Assembly (NCBI GenBank): GCA_003052455.1
Contig: QAPD01000057.1
Coordinates: 1-51,004 of the forward strand
Length of the DNA: 51,004 nt
Direction: 5' to 3'
Source: Sphaerisporangium cinnabarinum
GTDB taxonomy: Bacteria; Actinomycetota; Actinomycetes; Actinomycetales; Cellulomonadaceae
The notes under the pieces were generated by a model. That model ran no database searches. It had not been told where the DNA came from and was given only the letters and a program-made list of their open reading frames with translations. Position numbers and translations under genes: made by a program. Positions 38,278-46,080 of the stretch are shown here, in pieces (position 1 is the first letter of the stretch; the number at the start of each line of letters is the position of its first letter).

Positions 38278-39837
38278 GTGACGACCCCCGTGACGACGAA
38301 CCTGACGAGCCAGGCCGCCCCGCACGCGCCCGCGACGCGCGGACCCGCGCGCGGCGCCGCCGGCCGCTGGTTCGCGCTCGCCGTGCTCATGCTCCCGGTG
38401 CTGCTCGTGTCGGTCGACAACACCGTGCTCAGCTTCGCGCTGCCCCAGATCTCCGAGTCGCTGCGCCCCACCGGGACGCAGCTGCTCTGGATCATCGACA
38501 TCTACCCGCTCGTGCTCGCGGGCCTGCTCGTGCCGATGGGCTCGTTCGCCGACCGTGTGGGCCGTCGTCGGCTGCTCCTCACCGGCGCGGTGGGCTTCGC
38601 CGCCGTCTCCGTCGTCGCGGCCTACGCGCCCAGCGCCGGAGCGCTCGTCGCGTCCCGTGCCGCGCTCGGCTTCTTCGGCGCCATGCTCATGCCGTCGACG
38701 CTCTCGATCCTGCGCAACGTCTTCACCGACCGCGAGGAGCGCCGGCTCGCCATCGCCGTCTGGGCCGCGGGGTTCGCGGCCGGGTCGGCGCTCGGGCCGA
38801 TCGTGGGCGGGTTCCTCCTCGAGCACTTCTGGTGGGGCTCGGTCTTCCTCCTCGCCGTCCCGGTGCTCGTGCTGCTGCTCGCGCTCGCGCCGTTCTTCGT
38901 GCCCGAGTCGCGCGACCCCGCACCGGGCCGCGTCGACGTCCTGTCGATCGTGCTCGTCATGGCGACCATGACCCCGGTCGTCTACGGCATCAAGACCTTC
39001 GCGAAGTCCGGCCCGAGCGTGGTCGCGCTCGTGAGCGTCGCCGTCGGGCTCGCCGCGGGCGTGCTGTTCGTGCGCCGCCAGCTCCACCGGTCCGACCCGA
39101 TGATCGACGTGCGGCTCTTCACGCGCGGCGCCTTCAGCGGCGCGGTGCTCGTCAACCTGCTGTCCGTGTTCTCGCTCGTCGGGTTCCTGTTCTTCGTGTC
39201 CCAGGACGTCCAGCTCGTGCTCGGGCTCGGACCCATGCAGGCGGGCGTCGCGCTCCTGCCCGGGCTGGTCGTCATGATCGTCGCCGGGCTCGGCGTCGTC
39301 CGGGTGGTGCGGCGCGTGCGCCCGGCGCACGTCGTCGCCGTCGCGCTGCTGTTCTCCGCGACGGGCTACGCGATCGTCGCCGCGGGCGCCGGGCAGAGCA
39401 CGCTCGCCCTGCTCATGGTCGCGTTCGTCGTGCTCTCGCTCGGCGTGGGCGCGGCCGAGACCGTGTCGAACGACCTCATCGTGTCGTCCGTCCCCGCCGC
39501 GAAGGCGGGTGCCGCGTCGGCGATCTCCGAGACCGCGTACGAGGTGGGTGCCGTGCTCGGCACGGCCGTCCTGGGGAGCATCCTCACGGCGTCGTACCAC
39601 GCGAACGTCGTCGTCCCGGCGGGCGTCCCCGCGGCCGACGCCGTCGCCGCGGCCGAGACGCTGGGCGGCGCGACCCAGGTCGCCTCGACCCTGCCCGCCG
39701 GGCAGGCGCAGGCGCTGCTCGACTCCGCGCACGCCGCGTTCGGCAGCGGCGTCGGCACGACGTCGCTCATCGGCGTGGTGCTCATGCTCGTCGCCGCAGG
39801 CGTGGCGCTCGTCACGCTCCGCGGCGCCAGGTCCTGA
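38278..39837 (+). CDS. DHA2-family MFS transporter (SmvA/QacA-like)
   Basis: A 519-residue, about 14-helix efflux transporter. It has the signature SVDNTVLSFALPQISESL in TM1, the motif A loop GSFADRVGRRRLL, the motif C-like GSALGPIVGGFLLEHFWWGSVF segment, and a large loop between TM13 and TM14. Relatives export quaternary ammonium compounds and dyes. GTG 38278 follows GGAAGGA. It is controlled, by context, by the divergent TetR. A strong hairpin follows 20 bp after the stop. Confidence 0.93.
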   Translation: MTTPVTTNLTSQAAPHAPATRGPARGAAGRWFALAVLMLPVLLVSVDNTVLSFALPQISESLRPTGTQLLWIIDIYPLVLAGLLVPMGSFADRVGRRRLLLTGAVGFAAVSVVAAYAPSAGALVASRAALGFFGAMLMPSTLSILRNVFTDREERRLAIAVWAAGFAAGSALGPIVGGFLLEHFWWGSVFLLAVPVLVLLLALAPFFVPESRDPAPGRVDVLSIVLVMATMTPVVYGIKTFAKSGPSVVALVSVAVGLAAGVLFVRRQLHRSDPMIDVRLFTRGAFSGAVLVNLLSVFSLVGFLFFVSQDVQLVLGLGPMQAGVALLPGLVVMIVAGLGVVRVVRRVRPAHVVAVALLFSATGYAIVAAGAGQSTLALLMVAFVVLSLGVGAAETVSNDLIVSSVPAAKAGAASAISETAYEVGAVLGTAVLGSILTASYHANVVVPAGVPAADAVAAAETLGGATQVASTLPAGQAQALLDSAHAAFGSGVGTTSLIGVVLMLVAAGVALVTLRGARS

Positions 39838-39856
39838 CGCCGCGCCGCTCCGTGCG

Positions 39857-39880
39857 CCCCGCCGGTCAAGACCGGCGGGG
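39857..39880 (+). terminator. Terminator of the DHA2 transporter gene
   Basis: CCCCGCCGGTC (39857-39867) pairs with GACCGGCGGGG (39870-39880) over 11 bp, with two central A residues. The stem can extend a few more pairs outward. Confidence 0.7.
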
Positions 39881-39934
39881 TGCACGACGCCCGCGGTTGG
39901 CGGGGGAGCGCCGGATCGGCAAGGCTGTGCGGTG

Positions 39935-41821
39935 ATGAGCCGTCCGCACCGCACCCCGCCCCGCTGGGTCCGCTGGACCCTCGGCATCCTGCTCGCCCTC
40001 GTGCCGTGCGTCGTGTGGGGGGTCACGACGGCGACGGCCGAGCGCAGCCTCGGCCCGCACGAGGCGCTGTACGAGGTCACGACCAACGGCCTCGTCACCG
40101 TCGACCTCGGCCCGCTCGGGACCATCCAGATCGACTCGCCGCTGCCGCTCGGCCTGGGCGCCGACGTCACGGTCGAGGAGATCCCCGCCGACCTCACGGC
40201 CGTGGGGCAGGCGGACACGCTCGAGGGCCTGTCGCAGGACCTCGAGGACTACCTGCGCTTCTTCGGCGGCCCGCAGGAGACGATCGGCTCCGTCGCGCGC
40301 GCCCTCGTCGTCGACGCGCTGCGCCGCACGGGGTTCGCGGTCCTCGTCGTCGCGGCCGTCGGTGCCGGTCTCTACCTCCTGCTCGGTCCGCCGCGCCGAC
40401 GCGAGCTCAGCGAGCGGGTCGCGCCGCGGACGTACAAGATCACCGCGGGCGTCGTGCTCGTCTCGCTCGTCGGTGCGTCGCTCGTCGCGAGCGACCCGGG
40501 CACGACGTCCGGGCCGTCCCAGCGCGCGTCCGCGGTGTTCGACGGGACCCCGCTCGAGGGCGCGCGCATCACCGGACGGCTCGCGGGCGTCGTCGACACC
40601 TACGGCGCGATGCTCATCGACCTCTACCGCGAGAACGAGGACTTCTACGCGCGCGCGGACGCCAACCTCGTCGCGGCCTGGGACCGGCGCGACCGGATCC
40701 AGCGCCTCACCGCACCGCGGTCCGCCGCGGCGGCCACGTCCGACGACCGGCCGTCCGACGAGCCGTCCGACGGTGCGTCCCCCGACGCCCCCGACGCGAC
40801 GGGTGACGCCCCGGAGGCGACGGACGCGCCGACGTCGGGCGCCGACGACGCGCCCGACACGGGCGCCGAGGAGCCCGGCGCGCCCGACACCGAGGACGGC
40901 GACGAGGCGCGCGACGCGCCGACGCCGCAGCCCGCCCCCGCGGCGGAGGAGGACCTCGTCACGCTCCTCGTGGTGAGCGACCTGCACTGCAACACCGGCA
41001 TGTCCCCGCTCATCCGGACCGCGGTGGAGCGGTCGGGGGCGTCGGTCGTCCTCAACGCCGGCGACACGACGATGAACGGCACGGCCGTCGAGTCGTTCTG
41101 CGTCGACTCGTTCGCGTCCGCGGTGCCCAAGGGCGTGACGATGGTCGTCGCCGACGGCAACCACGACAGCGTCGAGACGTCGGCGCAGGAGCGCGCGAAC
41201 GGCCAGACGGTGCTGGACGGCAAGGTCGTGGAGGTCGAGGGGATCCGCATCCTCGGCGACCGCGACCCGCTCGAGACGCGGCTCGGGCTCGGCAGCCAGC
41301 CGCCCCGCGAGGAGACGCCGGAGGAGTACGCGGCCCGGCTCGCCGAGGTCGCGTGCACCGAGCAGGAGGACGGGGACGGCATCGACCTCCTCCTCATCCA
41401 CACGCCCCGCATGGGGAACGAGGCGCTCGACTCCGGCTGCGTCCCGAACCAGGTCTCGGGGCACATGCACACCCGGTCCGGGCCGGAGCGCACGGGCGGC
41501 GGGGTCCGGTACGTGAGCGGGAGCACCGCGGGCGCGGTCAAGGACCAGCTCCGCATCGGCCCGCTCAAGGGCACCGCGGAGATGACGGTGCTGCGCTTCG
41601 ACCCCGAGCGGCGGCGCATCGTCGACTGGCAGCTCGTGCAGATCGGGACGGACGAGTCCGCGAAGGTCTGGCCGCGGATCGCGTGGCCCACGCCGTCCGG
41701 GGAGCCGGTCGTCGAGGAGCCCGACGAGGTCGGCACCGAGGACGGCACCGAGGGCGACCTGCCCGGCGGCGACGCGCCCGCGGGCGCCCCGGCCGGGGAC
41801 GAGCCCGCGGGCGAGGGCTGA
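39935..41821 (+). CDS. Membrane-anchored metallophosphoesterase
   Basis: A 628-residue protein. Hydrophobic helices lie at about 15-33, 127-150 and 168-186. A very acidic Ala/Pro/Asp-rich disordered linker (about 250-335) leads to a calcineurin-like phosphoesterase domain at about 340-560. All five metal motifs are visible: SDLHC, NAGDTTMNG, DGNHDS, LIHTPRMG and GHMH. A Gly/Asp/Pro-rich tail ends the protein. The catalytic domain probably faces outside the cell, judging by the long linker; substrate unknown. ATG 39935 is near an AAGGCT sequence. A short gap separates it from the YceI gene. Confidence 0.88.
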   Translation: MSRPHRTPPRWVRWTLGILLALVPCVVWGVTTATAERSLGPHEALYEVTTNGLVTVDLGPLGTIQIDSPLPLGLGADVTVEEIPADLTAVGQADTLEGLSQDLEDYLRFFGGPQETIGSVARALVVDALRRTGFAVLVVAAVGAGLYLLLGPPRRRELSERVAPRTYKITAGVVLVSLVGASLVASDPGTTSGPSQRASAVFDGTPLEGARITGRLAGVVDTYGAMLIDLYRENEDFYARADANLVAAWDRRDRIQRLTAPRSAAAATSDDRPSDEPSDGASPDAPDATGDAPEATDAPTSGADDAPDTGAEEPGAPDTEDGDEARDAPTPQPAPAAEEDLVTLLVVSDLHCNTGMSPLIRTAVERSGASVVLNAGDTTMNGTAVESFCVDSFASAVPKGVTMVVADGNHDSVETSAQERANGQTVLDGKVVEVEGIRILGDRDPLETRLGLGSQPPREETPEEYAARLAEVACTEQEDGDGIDLLLIHTPRMGNEALDSGCVPNQVSGHMHTRSGPERTGGGVRYVSGSTAGAVKDQLRIGPLKGTAEMTVLRFDPERRRIVDWQLVQIGTDESAKVWPRIAWPTPSGEPVVEEPDEVGTEDGTEGDLPGGDAPAGAPAGDEPAGEG

Positions 41822-41875
41822 GCCGCTGCGCGTCGGTGCTCGCCGCGCGCTGCCCGGCACGGCAGGATGGGGCGT

Positions 41876-42580
41876 ATGAGCAGGTCGACGCGCTGGATCG
41901 TCGTGTCGGTCGTCCTCGCGCTCGTCGTGGTGCTGCTCGCCCCGTTCGTGTACTCGGAGGTGCAGGAGGGCCGTACGCCGCCCCCGCTGGGTCTGCAGTC
42001 TCCGGGGGAGGAGACGGCGTCCGCCGCCCCCGCCGAGCCGGGGCCCTTCGACGTGGACGGCGAGTGGGTCGTCGCGCCGGGCTCCGAGGCGGGCTTCCGC
42101 GCGGACGTCCTCGACGTCCCGGCGGACGAGGCGGTGCTGCTCGGCACCACGCCGGACGTCACCGGCACGCTGCGCGTCGCGGACGGCGAGCTGGAGACCG
42201 CGACGGTGACCGTCGCGACGACCGCGCTCCGCACCGGGTCGTCCGTGGCGGACCGCCAGCTCCAGCAGGCGCTCGAGACGGACCTGTACCCGACCACGCT
42301 CTTCTCCCTCACGTCGCCGCTCGACGTGAGCGAGCTGGCGTCCACCCGGGAGGCGGTCCGGCTCCAGGCCGCAGGGGCGCTGACGATCCGCGACGAGACC
42401 CGGCCCGTGACGGTCGCGCTCGACGTCCGACGGTCGGGCCAGGGGGTGCTCGCGACCGGGGCGATCGGTGTGCGCTTCTCCGACTTCGGGATCGCGGTGC
42501 CGCCCGGCGCCCCCGTGCAGGTGCGCGACCAGGGCGCGGTGGAGGTGCGGCTCGAGCTCGTCCGGTCCGCGGCCCCGTGA
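41876..42580 (+). CDS. YceI-family protein, membrane-anchored
   Basis: A 234-residue protein with an N-terminal transmembrane helix (about 7-27) and an extracytoplasmic YceI domain (about 58-232; WVVAPGSEAGFRADVL, GTLRVADGELETATVTVAT, VRFSDFGIAVP). YceI is a lipocalin-like barrel that binds isoprenoid-type lipids such as polyprenyl chains. The ligand here is unknown. ATG 41876 lies seven bases after CAGGAT. It follows the metallophosphoesterase by 54 bp. Confidence 0.9.
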   Translation: MSRSTRWIVVSVVLALVVVLLAPFVYSEVQEGRTPPPLGLQSPGEETASAAPAEPGPFDVDGEWVVAPGSEAGFRADVLDVPADEAVLLGTTPDVTGTLRVADGELETATVTVATTALRTGSSVADRQLQQALETDLYPTTLFSLTSPLDVSELASTREAVRLQAAGALTIRDETRPVTVALDVRRSGQGVLATGAIGVRFSDFGIAVPPGAPVQVRDQGAVEVRLELVRSAAP

Positions 42581-42602
42581 GCCCCTGCCGGACGCCGTGA
42601 CC

Positions 42603-42629
42603 TAGGGTGGTCGGGTGGACCACCCGACC
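42603..42629. promoter_or_regulatory. Leaderless promoter and 21-bp palindrome over the start of the DtxR/MntR gene
   Basis: TAGGGT (42603-42608) ends six bases before GTG 42615. The arms GGTCGGGTGG (42609-42618) and CCACCCGACC (42620-42629) are perfectly complementary around one A and include the start codon. This may be an operator for autoregulation or a hairpin at the mRNA 5' end. It does not resemble a DtxR or MntR box. Confidence 0.65.
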
Positions 42630-43343
42630 GACCTGACGCCCGTCGCCCAGGACTACCTCAAGGTCGTCTGGGCCGCTCAGGAGTGGGCGGACGAGCGCGT
42701 GACGACGAAGCTCCTCGCGGAGCGGATCGGCGTCGGGGCGTCCACGGTCTCCGAGACGGTCCGGCGGCTCAGCGCGCAGGGCCTGCTGGAGCACGCGCCG
42801 TACGGCGCGATCACGCTCACCGAGCGCGGTCGCAGCCTCGCGCTCGCGATGGTGCGCCGCCACCGGCTCCTCGAGACGTACCTCGTGTCCGAGCTCGGCT
42901 ACGGCTGGGACGAGGTCCACGACGAGGCGGAGGTGCTCGAGCACGCGGTCTCCGACCTGCTCATCGAGCGCATCGACGCGCGCCTCGGGCACCCCACGCG
43001 CGACCCGCACGGCGACCCGATCCCCGGCGCCGACGGGACCGTCGTCCGCCCGCCCGCGGTCCCGCTCGCGGAGCTCGTCGTGGGGGACCGCGGCACCGTG
43101 GTGCGGATCTCCGACGCCGACCCGGACGTGCTGCGCTACCTCGCCGAGATCGGCGTCGGCCTCGACACGGGCGTCGAGGTCCGCGAGCGCCGCGAGTACG
43201 CGGGCATCCTCTCGGTCGTCTGGTCGCCGCCCGCGGAGGGTGTCGCACCGGCGCCGGACGCCCGCCCGGCACCGCCCGCCCAGCTCGGCCTGCGCGCGGC
43301 GGACCACGTGTGGGTCGTGCGCGCGGAGCCCGTCTCCGCCTAG
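42615..43343 (+). CDS. DtxR/MntR-family metal-dependent regulator
   Basis: The 242-residue protein has the DtxR winged helix (about 8-65), dimerisation domain (about 66-145) and a C-terminal SH3-like FeoA domain (about 160-240). Ancillary-site ligands are His83, Glu87 and His102. In the primary site, the positions of DtxR Met10 and Cys102 are Asp13 and Glu106, beside Glu109 and His110. Asp and Glu there are the manganese-type signature of MntR, so this is more likely a manganese sensor than the iron repressor IdeR. GTG 42615 is chosen from the -10 and homology. Confidence 0.9.
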   Translation: MDHPTDLTPVAQDYLKVVWAAQEWADERVTTKLLAERIGVGASTVSETVRRLSAQGLLEHAPYGAITLTERGRSLALAMVRRHRLLETYLVSELGYGWDEVHDEAEVLEHAVSDLLIERIDARLGHPTRDPHGDPIPGADGTVVRPPAVPLAELVVGDRGTVVRISDADPDVLRYLAEIGVGLDTGVEVRERREYAGILSVVWSPPAEGVAPAPDARPAPPAQLGLRAADHVWVVRAEPVSA

Positions 43344-43390
43344 ACTGGCCGCCTGCCCCGACTTCTCGTCGCCGATGTCGCCGACCTGTC

Positions 43391-43404
43391 TCGAATCGAT
43401 TCGA
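43391..43404. promoter_or_regulatory. Perfect 14-bp palindrome upstream of DHA1 pump
   Basis: TCGAATCGATTCGA is fully self-complementary and lies 52 bp before the MFS start at 43457. It is a good operator candidate. Its half-sites are two bases closer than in the actinobacterial LexA box, so it is not an SOS box. Confidence 0.65.
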
Positions 43405-43456
43405 CACCCGGTCCGAGCCGCTCGACCGCCCCGCCCGACCGACGCACGAGGACACC

Positions 43457-44734
43457 ATGACCGACGCCACCCCGCCCGCACCGCCGTCGGACGACCCCAC
43501 GCCCCGCGACGCCGGCCGCCTGCGCGGCGCCGGGCCCGCGCTGCTCGCGCTCGCGATGGGCGGCTTCACCATCGGGACGACCGAGTTCGCGACCATGGGG
43601 CTCCTGTCCGACATCGCGACCGACCTCGGCACGTCCATCCCCACCGCCGGCCACGCGATCACGGCGTACGCCGTCGGGGTCGTCGTGGGCGCGCCGCTCC
43701 TCACCGTCGCCGCGGCGCGCGTGCCGCGTAAGACGCTCCTCGTCGCGCTCATGGCGTTCTACACGCTCGGGAACCTCTTCTCCGCCACGGCGGGGAGCAT
43801 CGAGACCCTCGTCGCCGGGCGCTTCCTCGCCGGGCTGCCGCACGGCGCGTTCTTCGGCGTCGGGGCGGCGGTGGGCGCGGCCGTCGCCGGTCCCGGCCGC
43901 CGCGGCCGCGCCGTCGCGACGATGATGGCCGGCCTGACGATCGCCAACGTCGTCGGCGTGCCCCTCTCCACGTTCGCCGGGCAGCAGCTCGGCTGGCGGG
44001 CCGCGTTCGTCGTGGTCGGCGGGCTCGGGCTCGTGACGCTCCTCGCGCTGTGGCGGCTGATCCCCGCCGGGGCGGGCAACGAGGACACGAGCGTGCGGCG
44101 CGAGCTCGGCGCCCTGCGCAACGGCCCGCTGTGGACCGGTTTCGTGGGGGCCGCGATCGGGTTCGGCGGCATGTTCGCCGTGTACTCCTACGTCGAGCCG
44201 ACCGTCACGCGCGTCACCGGGCTCGCGTCCGGCGCGGTGCCGCTCGTGCTCGCGATCTTCGGCGTCGGCATGACCGTCGGGACGGTGGTCGGCGGCCGGC
44301 TCGCCGACCGCTCGGTGATGCGCACCGTGTACCTCGGGTTCGTGTCGACCGGCGCGATGCTCGCGCTCTTCGCGCTCACGGGGCAGCACCCCGTCCCGGC
44401 GGTGCTGTCGCTGTTCCTCCTCGGCGTGACGTCGCAGATCCTCGGCCTGTCGCTCCAGACGCGGCTCATGGACCTGTCGCCGTCCGCGCCGTCGCTCGGC
44501 GCGGCGCTGTGCCACTCCGCGCTCAACGTCGGCAACGCCAACGGGGCGTTCCTCGGCGGGCTCGTCATCGCCGCCGGCTGGGGCTACCTCGCGCCCGCCT
44601 GGACAGGGGTCGTGCTCACCGTGGCGGGCCTGGCCATCATCCTCGTCGTCGGTCGCCGCCCCGCGGGCGTCGTGGTCGCCACGCTGTCCGACGACGAGCA
44701 CGCGCCGTCCGCGGCCGCCGCGCCGCCGCGGTAG
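43457..44734 (+). CDS. DHA1-family MFS transporter (AraJ/YdhP-like)
   Basis: A 425-residue, 12-helix transporter of the AraJ/YdhP group of sugar or drug exporters. Typical parts are the TM1 signature GGFTIGTTEFATMGLLSDIA, the AARVPRKTLLVALMAFYTLGN loop (motif A), and GANVVGVPLSTFAGQQLGWRAAF-type motif C (here IANVVGVPLSTFAGQQLGW). Substrate unknown. ATG 43457 follows GAGGACACC. It is 113 bp after the MntR-type regulator gene; a link to metal homeostasis is only positional. Confidence 0.9.
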   Translation: MTDATPPAPPSDDPTPRDAGRLRGAGPALLALAMGGFTIGTTEFATMGLLSDIATDLGTSIPTAGHAITAYAVGVVVGAPLLTVAAARVPRKTLLVALMAFYTLGNLFSATAGSIETLVAGRFLAGLPHGAFFGVGAAVGAAVAGPGRRGRAVATMMAGLTIANVVGVPLSTFAGQQLGWRAAFVVVGGLGLVTLLALWRLIPAGAGNEDTSVRRELGALRNGPLWTGFVGAAIGFGGMFAVYSYVEPTVTRVTGLASGAVPLVLAIFGVGMTVGTVVGGRLADRSVMRTVYLGFVSTGAMLALFALTGQHPVPAVLSLFLLGVTSQILGLSLQTRLMDLSPSAPSLGAALCHSALNVGNANGAFLGGLVIAAGWGYLAPAWTGVVLTVAGLAIILVVGRRPAGVVVATLSDDEHAPSAAAAPPR

Positions 44735-44881
44735 CCCGCCGACCGGCCGAGGTGGCGCGCGTGCGGTGGTCCGGCGCCTCCCAGCCAGGTCCCAGCGGGG
44801 CGCGGTAGGTTGTGCCGTGCGTGCACCGCCGTGCGCGCCGTCACGTCCGGCGGGAGCCGGTGACCCACGAGGAGCGTCCCC

Positions 44882-45538
44882 GTGAGCAAGAGCGCCACCG
44901 CCGGTGCGAGCGTCTCCGCCGGGCCCGACGACGAGCTGCTGCCCGCGTCCGGCCCCCGCCCGATCAGCCCGCGCACGATGGGCTGGCTGCTCGTCGTGCT
45001 GGGCGCGATCGGCCTCGCCGGCTCGGCGGCGCTCGCGATCGAGAAGTACCTCAAGCTCGCCGACCCGAGCCACGTCGCGTCGTGCAGCGTCAACGCCCTG
45101 CTCGACTGCGGCGACGCCATGGACTCGTGGCAGGGGGCGCTCCTGGGCTTCCCCAACCCGCTGCTCGGCATCGCGGCGTTCCCCGTGGTGATCACCACGG
45201 GCGTCGTCCTGCTCGCGGGCGCCCGCCTGCCGCGCTGGTACTGGCTCGCGCTCCTCGGTGGGACGACGCTCGGCATGGGCCTGATCGTCTTCCTCATGTG
45301 GACGACGATGTACGCGATCTCCGCGATGTGCCCCTACTGCATGGTCGTGTGGTTCGCCATGCTCCCGCTGTTCTGGTACCAGGTGGTCCACGCCGTGCAG
45401 GAGGGCTACCTGCCCGCGGGCGAGGGCGTGCGCCGCACGCTCGTCGGCAACCGGCACCTGTTCCTGGCGATCGGCTACGTCGCGCTCGTCGCGTGGATCC
45501 TGCTGGTCAAGGGCCCGATCATCATCTCGCTGTTCTGA
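44882..45538 (+). CDS. Vitamin K epoxide reductase (VKOR) family membrane protein
   Basis: A 218-residue integral membrane protein that, in the known family, re-oxidises a disulfide-forming partner and passes electrons to quinone, doing the job of DsbB. The active-site CPYC is Cys150/Cys153 at the start of a helix, and the loop pair is Cys68/Cys76. There are four core helices plus one more near the C-terminus. GTG 44882 follows GAGGAG about eight bases upstream. No DsbA-like thioredoxin gene is adjacent or fused. Confidence 0.93.
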   Translation: MSKSATAGASVSAGPDDELLPASGPRPISPRTMGWLLVVLGAIGLAGSAALAIEKYLKLADPSHVASCSVNALLDCGDAMDSWQGALLGFPNPLLGIAAFPVVITTGVVLLAGARLPRWYWLALLGGTTLGMGLIVFLMWTTMYAISAMCPYCMVVWFAMLPLFWYQVVHAVQEGYLPAGEGVRRTLVGNRHLFLAIGYVALVAWILLVKGPIIISLF

Positions 45539-45543
45539 CCGGC

Positions 45544-45568
45544 GACGCGGCGCCGGTGGTGCCGCGTC
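45544..45568. terminator. Hairpin between VKOR and UPF0145 genes
   Basis: GACGCGGC (45544-45551) pairs with GCCGCGTC (45561-45568) over 8 bp with a 9-nt loop. It overlaps the stop of the convergent UPF0145 gene. Confidence 0.55.
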
Positions 45569-46013
45569 AGCGCCAGGCGGGCTGGTCCGGTGCAGCGTCC
45601 TGCGGGTAGCCGTGGCCGCCCGGCTGCGGGGGAGCGGACGGCGCACCCTGGGCCTGGTGGGCGGACTGCGCCGTCGCGCCGGGCTGGCCCGCGGCGAGCG
45701 GGCTGACGACGACGGCCGTGCCGTACGCGCACACCTCGGAGAAGGACGCCGCGATCTCGCCCGTGTCGAAGCGCATCCCGACGACGGCGTTGGCCCCGCG
45801 GCGCTGCGCCTCCTGCACCATGCGGTGCATGACCTCCTGCCGCGACTCGTAGACGAGCTGCGTGTACTCCTTGACCTCCCCGCCCCCGATCGAGCGGAAC
45901 GACGCGACGAAGTTCGCCCCGAGGTTGGCGCTGCGCACGGTCATGCCCATGACCTCGCCGAGCACCGCGTCGATGCGGTACCCGGGCACGTCGTTGGTCG
46001 TCACGATGATCAC
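45567..46013 (-). CDS. UPF0145/YbjQ-family protein
   Basis: A 148-residue protein of the YbjQ (DUF74) family, a conserved heavy-metal-binding-like fold of unknown function. The core (about 1-105) has [52 protein letters not shown] and [12 protein letters not shown] Pro/Gly/Gln-rich tail follows. GTG 46013 is preferred: it gives the family's usual N-terminus and has CGAGG about eight bases upstream. An ATG at 46022 adds three residues. It is divergent from leuS. Confidence 0.85.
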   Translation of the reverse strand: MIIVTTNDVPGYRIDAVLGEVMGMTVRSANLGANFVASFRSIGGGEVKEYTQLVYESRQEVMHRMVQEAQRRGANAVVGMRFDTGEIAASFSEVCAYGTAVVVSPLAAGQPGATAQSAHQAQGAPSAPPQPGGHGYPQDAAPDQPAWR

Positions 46014-46067
46014 GCCGCACATCCTCGCACGGGGCGGACGGCCGCCGTCGGGCCGCGCGTCGGCCGG

Positions 46068-46073
46068 TAAACT
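46068..46073 (+). promoter_or_regulatory. Candidate -10 of leuS, leaderless geometry
   Basis: TAAACT stands out in very GC-rich surroundings and ends seven bases before the leuS GTG at 46081. No ribosome binding site is present. Confidence 0.55.
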
Positions 46074-46080
46074 CGGCCGG

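Noticed and set aside
43391-43404. LexA/SOS box
   Set aside because: The half-sites CGAA and TTCG are four bases apart, whereas the actinobacterial SOS box needs six between them, and the adjacent gene is an efflux pump.
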